Positions 58,033-64,000 of a DNA stretch of 64,000 nucleotides are shown piece after piece; position 1 is the first letter of the stretch; each line of letters starts with the position of its first letter. The notes beneath the pieces are model-generated. The model saw only the letters and a program-made list of their open reading frames with translations. It was not told the origin of the DNA and ran no database searches. The stretch lies in the NCBI RefSeq assembly GCF_001561955.1, contig NZ_CP014223.1:744001-808000 (forward strand), written 5' to 3'. A program made the position numbers and the translations under genes. The DNA comes from Anaerotignum propionicum DSM 1682. Lineage in GTDB: Bacteria; Bacillota; Clostridia; Lachnospirales; Anaerotignaceae.

Positions 58033-58566
58033 TTAACGGTAGACAACCCTTGTACGGTCAGTGCTTATTGATGTTTGATATTCAGTTTTATAGAAAACCC
58101 ACTTAGTTGTACCAATAGGTCTTCTATAGACTTGATATTCTTTAATCTCAATATCCTTATATACCTCAAGTCTACATGGTTTATTCTTTTTTGCACCATA
58201 GAACTTACCAGAGCTGCCGCAACTGCCTAAATTAGCAGAAATACTAAACACGCCCATTGGAGCAGATACAGTAACTGTCACAGGACTTCCACTGGGGGTC
58301 CAATTAAAACCAGCAGGCTCATCGTAGAAAACTGTCCAGTCTGCCCCTTGTCCTGGAGCCACACCTATATATTGATCTGCCTTTATAAGTGAGCTTCCAC
58401 TTTCTCGTTTATACTCCCAATCTTGAGCGCGTTTCGTAGAATTATCCGATGCATTTTCAATTACATTTGATACGACTGCTTGTGTCTCACCGGTATTCGC
58501 AAAAACCGGCGCTGAAATACTTGTCGTTAAAATAAAGCACAAACCAGTAATAGCTAACTTTTTCAT
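58033..58566 (-). CDS. Secreted accessory protein of the prophage
   Basis: 177 residues with a signal peptide (LAITGLCFILTTSISAPVFA, cleavage near residue 24). ATG after AAGGAGGAG. The mature part is beta-rich with two cysteines (about 115 and 131) and repeated Ser/Thr patterns; no catalytic motif recognised. It lies between lysis genes and attR against the late strand, the usual place for lysogenic conversion genes. Upstream 58567-58751 is very AT-rich. Confidence 0.75.
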   Translation of the reverse strand: MKKLAITGLCFILTTSISAPVFANTGETQAVVSNVIENASDNSTKRAQDWEYKRESGSSLIKADQYIGVAPGQGADWTVFYDEPAGFNWTPSGSPVTVTVSAPMGVFSISANLGSCGSSGKFYGAKKNKPCRLEVYKDIEIKEYQVYRRPIGTTKWVFYKTEYQTSISTDRTRVVYR

Positions 58567-58751
58567 GATTCAATCTCCTCCTTATGATACAGTTAAATTT
58601 AGTATTAGTAATGTAATTTCCAATATATACTATTTTTTTATTAATGTCAAATATAATTATATAAAATGTTATATTTTCTTATATTATTTTATATAATATA
58701 TACATATTATTTTTTATTTTATTATGTTATCATATTTATGGAGGTAATTTT

Positions 58752-59231
58752 ATGAAGAAAAATATACACATAGTCGTAAGTTTTTTTTGCTGTGTTTTGC
58801 TGCTTATTGCTTTTATTTACTCTTATGAACGTTATGGTGTCAATTTTATCAGTACACTTTCCCAACCAAAACTCTCTAATCAATTAATAGGTACTTACAC
58901 CTGTGATGAAAACACTCTCTGCTCATTAACAGCAGGTCCAGGAAAAGTATTCTATCTGCAAGATTATCAAAACGATATTTTTTTGGAGGGTACTTTCGAG
59001 AATAAGGAAGACAATGTTTATTTGCTTCAATGTAAAAAGGTGTATCTGTCTGATACGGTTTTGGAAGAACAGACTGTTATTTGTGAAAATTTATCCTTTA
59101 AATTAATATTGGATGATTTCACTTGGAATTTTACAAAAATCAGCGAAACCCCAAGCAAATCATGGGTTGGTAGCTTTGCCGATTATGTAAAAGAATACGC
59201 AAGCGAAAAGAAGAAAAGCGATTTTCCTTAA
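58752..59231 (+). CDS. Membrane-anchored or secreted accessory protein
   Basis: 159 residues: an N-terminal hydrophobic anchor (HIVVSFFCCVLLLIAFIYSY), then an extracellular beta-rich domain with LIGTYTCDENTLCSL. A Cys in the hydrophobic part is not in a good lipobox. ATG after TGGAGGT. AT-rich codon use. A strong terminator follows. Function unknown; lysogen cargo by position. Confidence 0.7.
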   Translation: MKKNIHIVVSFFCCVLLLIAFIYSYERYGVNFISTLSQPKLSNQLIGTYTCDENTLCSLTAGPGKVFYLQDYQNDIFLEGTFENKEDNVYLLQCKKVYLSDTVLEEQTVICENLSFKLILDDFTWNFTKISETPSKSWVGSFADYVKEYASEKKKSDFP

Positions 59232-59254
59232 AAGATTTAAATAAACATATATTT

Positions 59255-59283
59255 AAGAGTCAGGCTTAGGCCTGACTCTTTTT
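59255..59283 (+). terminator. Terminator of the last prophage gene
   Basis: AAGAGTCAGGC-TTAG-GCCTGACTCTT, perfect 11 bp, then three more T. Confidence 0.92.
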
Positions 59284-59345
59284 GTGGGTATCTAAACCAC
59301 ATTTCTAATCGTATCACGAGACCACAAAAACGGTTTTGAAATTTA

Positions 59346-59376
59346 TGCAAATCAGATGCAAGTCAGATGCAAGTCA
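59346..59376. repeat. Integrase arm-type site cluster, right
   Basis: TGCAAATCA (one mismatch) at 59346 and TGCAAGTCA at 59357 and 59368, exactly 11 bp apart and in the same orientation as the left cluster, 50 bp inside attR. Confidence 0.75.
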
Positions 59377-59425
59377 GTTCTCTCACAAATCCAGTAAAAT
59401 CAAGGGTTTGCGGGGGTGCTGATTT

Positions 59426-59476
59426 GGCGTTCGGGACGCCGAGGTCGCAGGTTCAAATCCTGTCGCATCGATGGGT
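59426..59476. repeat. attR (51-bp core)
   Basis: Exact copy of the attL core. The preceding bases (CGGGGGTGCTGATTT) do not continue the tRNA, so this is a 3' tRNA fragment, not a functional tRNA gene. The original chromosomal tRNA terminator follows. Confidence 0.95.
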
Positions 59477-59805
59477 ATAAGAAGGTGCTGAAAACCTTGA
59501 TTTTAAAGGGTTTTGGCACTTTCTTTTTTATTGCTCGAAAACCACGTATTATATAGTGTCGTTTTTGTTATTTTTCGTATAGTGCAAGAGAAATCTAAAT
59601 CAAAATCATCCATCCATTAGTTTGGTGTTAATAGTTATATCGATTGAATAATCAGAAAGTTTCTGTGTTAATGATCAAGGTAAAAAAAGATTGTGTCAAA
59701 TTTGTGTATTGTTTGTATGAAAAAAATGTCAACTATGTTCCTTTTTATTTCAAAAAGTGATATGATTAGAGAGTAATATATTACCAAATAAAAAGGAGGA
59801 GTACT

Positions 59806-61736
59806 ATGAAACATGGGAAAAAGGTTTTATCTTTACTGCTGTCCTTATCCATGATGGTGGGGTTAACTGTTCCAGTGCTTGCGGGTACAATGGATGGAAA
59901 GTTGGTAATTATCCATACTAATGACATGCATGGATATTACCAGACGGGGGAAAAAAGCATTGGTATTGCTGGTGTGAAGGGTCTTAAGGATTATTATACT
60001 GCCCAAGGTGCAGATGTTATTCTCTTGGATGCAGGAGATTTTTCACAGGGAACTACCCTGGTAAATCATTCCAAGGGACTAAAGGCGGCTGAATACCTTG
60101 TTTCAGCAGGATATGACGGCGTTTCTCTAGGCAATCATGAATTTGATTTTGGATTTGACTCTCTTTTGGACATAGTTGCTGTATTAAAGGCTGGTAAAGT
60201 GCCTGTTCTGGATGCTAATATTTTGAAAAAGGGCACGAATGAGCCCTATTTCGGGGATAATATTGTGTTGGAAAAGGGAGGTATGAAGATTGGTGTGTTC
60301 GGCTTAGATACGGCGGAGACACAAACAAAATCAAGCCCTAGCAGTGTGAAGGATGTAACCTTTTTGGATGGAAAAGAGATGACTGCCGCTGCCCAAGCAC
60401 AAGTAGATGCATTAAAGAAAAAGGATGTAATTATATTGTGGCACTGGTACATTTGGGAGTTGATGATGAAAGTATTGGCAGACGCTCAATTGATGTTGCA
60501 AATGCAGTAAAGGGTATTGATTTAATCATTGATGGACATAGCCATACAGTAATGGATGGTGGTCAAAAGGTGAATGATACATTAATTGTGAGCACAGGTT
60601 CTTATTTGGAAAACGTGGGAACAATTGTCATCAATGAGTCTTCAAAGGAAGCTGTTGCAAAGCTGATGAGTGCCGCTGATTACAAGACAAGCATTGGCAA
60701 ATATGATGAGTCTTTAGTAAATATGGTTGCAGCGGATAAGACTGAGGTTGATACATATTATGCAGGTCTCTTTGCAAAATCAGAGGTTAGTTTGAATGGG
60801 GAGCGAGAGCCAGGCGTTCGTACAGAGGAAACCAACTTAGGGGATTTTGCATCGGATGCATTCTTGTATGCAGGCAGAAAATATGCTGAAGAACAAAAAT
60901 TAGGCATAAATGTGGATGTGGCAATCTCTAATGGTGGTGGCATTCGTGCCAGCATTCCTGCGGGGGACATCTCTCTGAACACTTTGTATACCGTATTCCC
61001 TTATGGTAATACAGTTGAGCTAGTAACAGTTACAGGAGCACAGCTTCTTGAAATTCTGGAGGCTTCTACGTTCTGTACGCCTACAGCCTTAGGTGGCTTC
61101 CCTCAGATTGCGGGGGCGGAATACACCATAAACACAGCTGTGGAATATAAAAACGGATCGCAATATCCGAATTCTACATATTACGCACCTGCTGCTCCGG
61201 GCAGTCGTGTTACAATAACCAGTGTAGGAGGCAAGGCATTCGATCCTAAGGCCAACTATACCGTGGTAGTAAATAGCTTTCAGGCAGAAGGCGGTGACAC
61301 CTACTATGCTTTGACACAAGGGTCATTCAAGCAGAATACCGGTATTGTTGACGCAGATGCTTTGATTCAGTATGTGAATTCTATGAAGGGTGTCATTGGT
61401 AAGGAATATGCTAAGCCTCAGGGTAGAATTACAATGGTTTCTAAACCATCTGCTATGCCCGAAGTGAAACCCGAGAAGGAAGTTGTTGAGAAACCTGTAG
61501 CAGAGCCGGAAACAAAGGCTCCAGTTGCAAATGCTCCAGAAGCAGCACCTGAAAAGGCACCTACCCAAATTTTTTCAGATGTGTATAAAGTTGCCAAAGG
61601 GGATAGCCTGTGGAAAATTGCTAAGAACCTTATGGGGGATGGTAATCAATGGAGAACTATTTACGAGTACAATAGAGAACAAATTAAAGACCCAGCTAAA
61701 ATTTATATTGGTCAGGAATTGGTTATTAAAAAGTAA
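59806..61736 (+). pseudogene. Secreted 5'-nucleotidase with LysM domain, frameshifted
   Basis: Two frames make one protein of the UshA/5'-nucleotidase family. Part 1 (59806 to about 60435): signal peptide, then IHTNDMHG, DAGDFSQG and GNHEFDFG metal motifs. Part 2 (from about 60436): GHSHTVMDGG, substrate-domain SNGGGIRASI, and a C-terminal LysM (YKVAKGDSLWKIAKNLMGDG). The break is at ATT-AT-ATT-GTG near 60431-60438: removing two bases restores DVIIVALVHLGVDDE. As read, the first frame ends early at 60510. A real mutation, a phase-variable site or a sequencing error are all possible. ATG after AAAGGAGGAG. Confidence 0.88.
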
Positions 61737-61756
61737 TTGTGTTGACAAAGATATGA

Positions 61757-61793
61757 AAGGCGGTAATCCATTTTGGAATTACCGCCTTTTATT
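61757..61793 (+). terminator. Terminator of the nucleotidase gene
   Basis: AAGGCGGTAAT and ATTACCGCCTT with a 10-base loop, followed by TTATTAG. Confidence 0.85.
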
Positions 61794-61822
61794 AGTTAAG
61801 TAAGATAGATCTAATTTATTTT

Positions 61823-62692
61823 TTATCCCTTTCCTTTCAGATTAAATACAACAATACTGACAATGATTACTGCACCACCGATGAAAGTGCCCATATTTGG
61901 TACTTCTTTTAAAATAATAAATCCCATAATTGTGGAAAGGAGGGGGGTGATGAACATAAAATTGGTTACTTCGCTGGTACGTTCCGCTAAGGACATTGCT
62001 TTGCCCCAAAAAAAGTATGCACCTGCGCTGGGTAAAGCACCTAAATAAATTAGAGAAAAAATGTGTTTGGCGCTGGCATTCGTCATTTGCCGGAAGCTTT
62101 CAACAGACCAAAAGCCCAGCAAAATTGCGCCGCAGAGCATACTATATGTAACGATTTCCAAAGAAGAGTACCCTTTTTGTGAAAGTCTTCTGCTTAGTAT
62201 GTTATACCCGCAAAAAACAATAGCAGCACAAATTGTCCAAACTAATCCAATATTTATTGAGAAAACGCCCTCCCAAAGGAGTAGAATCAAAACACCGATA
62301 AATGCCATTATGATTGACAACCAACCTACGGGGCGTATCTTTTCATCATAAAGCTTTGCAGCTAATATTGCCGTAAGAATGGGGGTAATGGCAATGACAA
62401 TACTGGATGTGGCTGAAGTTAATGATTGAATACCTGTATTAAAGGCAATCATGTAAAGCGTAAAACCCATAGCGCCGGAAAGGAAAAACCACGGGATATC
62501 CTCTTTTTTTGGCATATGTATGTGAGAGCATTTGCCAATAATCAGTAATAAAATTGCTGCAATACTGCATCGTAGAAAGCCTAAAGGGTATGAGGTGAAT
62601 TGCTCTTGAACAACCTTTGTAAGGGGGAAGGCTGATGCCCATAAAAACACACTCAAAAATCCAAGCCCCCATACTTTTTGTTTGTTTGTCAT
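61823..62692 (-). CDS. EamA/DMT-family transporter
   Basis: 290 residues, ten predicted membrane helices in two EamA repeats. ATG 62692 follows AGGAGGAATC, preferred over the longer frame. Repeat 1: LGFLSVFLWASAFPLTKVVQ, SATSSIVIAITPILTAILAA; repeat 2: YLGALPSAGAYFFWGKAMSL, EVTNFMFITPLLSTIMGF. Exporters of amino acids or metabolites in this superfamily; substrate unknown. Convergent with the nucleotidase gene. Confidence 0.92.
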   Translation of the reverse strand: MTNKQKVWGLGFLSVFLWASAFPLTKVVQEQFTSYPLGFLRCSIAAILLLIIGKCSHIHMPKKEDIPWFFLSGAMGFTLYMIAFNTGIQSLTSATSSIVIAITPILTAILAAKLYDEKIRPVGWLSIIMAFIGVLILLLWEGVFSINIGLVWTICAAIVFCGYNILSRRLSQKGYSSLEIVTYSMLCGAILLGFWSVESFRQMTNASAKHIFSLIYLGALPSAGAYFFWGKAMSLAERTSEVTNFMFITPLLSTIMGFIILKEVPNMGTFIGGAVIIVSIVVFNLKGKG

Positions 62693-63156
62693 AGTGATTC
62701 CTCCTAAAAAAATCTTCTTAACGCAATGGCCAAATCTTTTATAAGAAGACATCCGCCAGAATTTATTGGTGTAATGCCTTAAAGAATGGAACATTTTATC
62801 TACTGTGAAAATCGTGGAATTTGTTGCAACAAGCGTTCCTAATTTGCAAATAGAATTATAACATTATTTTGTAAAAGATGATATAGTTTTAGGTGCTTAA
62901 GTAGTTATAGGGTTTTGTTGTAAACTGCTGTATTAAGATTATTTTATGGTTATTTAAAGGGTGAAAATATTTGTAGAACTATACGGATTTCACCTATAAT
63001 GTCTTCTCAGATTATACAGAGGGCTTTATTGAAATATGCAAAGAGGAGTGATGAATTGTTGCATTTTTCATTCTCATATGATACAATGGTAAAGATGCGT
63101 TTTTCAACCTTTTATGTTATTTTCAAAATCAAATTATTATAAAATAAAATTAATAT
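62693..63156. other. Intergenic region between the EamA gene and tRNA-Thr
   Basis: 464 AT-rich bases. Apart from the tRNA promoter candidate (63059-63087) I see no gene or stable RNA. Confidence 0.5.
63059..63087 (+). promoter_or_regulatory. Candidate promoter of tRNA-Thr
   Basis: TTGCAT (63059-63064), 17 bases, TACAAT (63082-63087). Start near 63094, about 63 bases before the tRNA. Confidence 0.55.
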
Positions 63157-63229
63157 GCTACTGTGGCTCAGTTGGTAGAGCAGCTGATTCGTAATCAGCA
63201 GGTCAGGGGTTCGAGTCCCCTCAGTAGCT
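63157..63229 (+). tRNA. tRNA-Thr (anticodon CGT)
   Basis: Acceptor GCTACTG/CAGTAGC, D arm GCTC/GAGC, anticodon stem GCTGA/TCAGC with loop TTCGTAA (anticodon CGT, reads ACG), T arm AGGGG-TTCGAGT-CCCCT, discriminator T. CCA not encoded. Confidence 0.96.
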
Positions 63230-63235
63230 TATGGA

Positions 63236-63268
63236 ACCCTGATAATATACACTCAGGGTCTTTTTTAT
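63236..63268 (+). terminator. Terminator of tRNA-Thr
   Basis: ACCCTGA and TCAGGGT, 10-base loop, followed by CTTTTTT. Confidence 0.88.
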
Positions 63269-63482
63269 TGTAAAAAAGAAAAATGCATTGGATGTATGGT
63301 TTATAAAAGCCTACGGAAATGAGGCGAAAAAAGAAACTGGTTTCGTTATCATTAACTGCAAAATACAAAAGTGGTTTTAATATAGGTTCATTTACATAAA
63401 TAGTTTATATTATAGTATTTGCACCCGAAAAAAGAGATGTTTTAATGAAAAAATCAATAGGAGGATTCTGAGGAAGCTAACT

Positions 63483-63571
63483 GTGAGTGAGAAGAGATTA
63501 GGATTGCAAGATTGGAAAAGCAAGGTATGCCTGAATCAGATGTGAAAAAATCTGCAATACTTAACAAATAA
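63483..63571 (+). pseudogene. Possible remnant of a small gene
   Basis: GTG 63483 (AGGAGG further upstream at about 63461) opens VSE. A one-base shift then gives EEIRIARLEKQGMPESDVKK, ending in a stop at 63571. The second piece looks coding, and a strong terminator follows directly, which implies a transcribed unit. Otherwise 63269-63769 holds no recognisable gene. Confidence 0.3.
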
Positions 63572-63614
63572 TCCTGATGCAAGAAAGAGATTCCTTGTAT
63601 CAGGATTATTTTTA
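63567..63614 (+). terminator. Strong terminator
   Basis: AATAATCCTGAT (63567-63578) and ATCAGGATTATT (63599-63610), extended by CAAG/CTTG, then five T. Confidence 0.85.
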
Positions 63615-63769
63615 TATTAGGAAGAAACTACGTTTGTTTTTGGTGAAAAGATGTTTAAAAGAATCAAAGGCATGTGGTTTTGGATTTAGAACACCGTGAA
63701 AATTTAAGATAAATAAAGAGCCCTTCTTTCAATGTGAGAAAAGAATTGGTTTTCTAATGGAGCAAATTA

Positions 63770-63816
63770 TTGACATATGACATAAATTGCCGTACAATAA
63801 ATTAATGGCATATGAC
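63770..63816 (+). promoter_or_regulatory. Consensus promoter with repeated CATATGAC sites
   Basis: TTGACA (63770-63775), 17 bases, TACAAT (63793-63798). CATATGAC occurs at 63774-63781 (spacer edge) and again at 63809-63816 near the start point, suggesting a regulator that covers the promoter. Confidence 0.75.
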
Positions 63817-63909
63817 GGAAATGATTTTGGGTATCAAAAATCAAATTAAATGAATGTGCCGTTTATGAATAGTTTTATTATTTTCAATTGAATTACGAGG
63901 AGGGAGTTT

Positions 63910-64000
63910 TTAGCTAAGAGAATTGCGATACCCATAAATTAAATGCGTATGGAATCTGAGGTATGTGTTTCATTTGGCAGAGCACCTTATTTTTTAGTTT
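63910..64000 (+). pseudogene. NifX/NifB-type (dinitrogenase Fe-Mo cofactor) domain gene, apparently broken; runs off the window
   Basis: After GAGGAGGGAG the frame reads LAKRIAIPIN, a TAA stop (63940-63942), then MRMESEVCVSFGRAPYFLV to the edge, all in one frame. IAIP at the N-terminus and FGRAPYF are hallmarks of the NifX-like cofactor-biosynthesis fold. The expected start position has TTA instead of ATG/TTG, and a stop sits where family members continue. Translation from ATG 63943 would lack the first strand. Probably a pseudogene; the rest lies outside the window. Confidence 0.5.

Larger units (their letters stand above)
20597..59476. mobile_element. Complete siphovirus-like prophage integrated in tRNA-Pro(CGG)
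   Basis: Bounded by a perfect 51-bp direct repeat, with the integrase next to attL. It contains ordered modules for lysogeny, early control, replication, late regulation, packaging, head, tail, fibre and lysis, with no evident disruption of essential genes. An HK97-like capsid, GP20 scaffold, SPP1-type portal, tape measure of 740 residues and Gp15-type tail chaperone fit a long non-contractile tail. Early genes run from 23.2 to 36 kb and late genes from 37.3 to 57.8 kb. Accessory genes lie at 36.1, 37.7, 48.5 and 58.0-59.2 kb. Confidence 0.95.

Noticed and set aside
59426-59500. A second tRNA-Pro gene
   Set aside because: Only the 3' half is present. The upstream bases do not form the acceptor or D arm, so it is the attR fragment.

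Overview
The window is about 64 kb of a low-GC Gram-positive anaerobe. V-type ATPase genes, a SpoIID/LytB protein, BlaI/BlaR-type regulation, AGGAGG ribosome sites and consensus sigma-A promoters point to Firmicutes, class Clostridia. A Lachnospirales-like host is my best guess; this is inference from gene content, not a search result.

Left chromosomal part (1-20.6 kb). The end of a V-type ATPase operon (subunits A, B, D) is followed by a PLP aminotransferase behind a long, possibly structured leader, a small TPR protein, an alpha/beta hydrolase and asparagine synthetase A. A BlaI repressor and BlaR1-like metalloprotease pair is preceded by two TACA-TGTA operators lying on a consensus promoter. 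Next come a SpoIID/LytB lipoprotein, the branched-chain amino acid genes ilvB-ilvN-ilvC, a cytidylate-kinase-like protein and aspS. The ilv genes are preceded by an unlisted 45-residue reading frame extremely rich in Ile/Leu/Val and then a terminator, which is the layout of a transcription attenuator.

Prophage (20,597-59,476, about 38.9 kb). A complete-looking siphovirus-type prophage sits in the 3' half of a tRNA-Pro(CGG) gene. It is bounded by a perfect 51-bp att repeat, with clusters of TGCAAGTCA integrase arm-site-like repeats inside both ends. Order: integrase, ImmA-like protease and CI-like repressor (minus strand); a divergent switch region with three 6-4-6 operators; Cro-like protein, antirepressor and small early genes; a replication module (DUF2800, DUF2815, family A DNA polymerase, VapE-like primase/helicase, VRR-NUC, SNF2 helicase) with a nine-copy ACTACAA repeat cluster that may be the origin; sigma-like and DUF1492-like late regulators; terminases, portal, head, tail, fibres, holins and an NlpC/P60 endolysin. 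Several accessory 'moron' genes are present. A cold-shock protein gene has its own consensus promoter and a terminator-like hairpin in its leader. A zinc-ribbon membrane protein has its own promoter and terminator. Three further genes encode secreted or anchored proteins.

Right chromosomal part (59.5-64 kb). A secreted 5'-nucleotidase/LysM gene is split by a 2-base frameshift. It is followed by an EamA-type transporter, tRNA-Thr(CGT), mostly non-coding sequence, and at the window end a strong promoter leading to what looks like a broken NifX/NifB-type gene.

Start codons were re-chosen by ribosome-site spacing where the longest reading frame was implausible. Functional calls rest on motifs read by eye; no database search was run.
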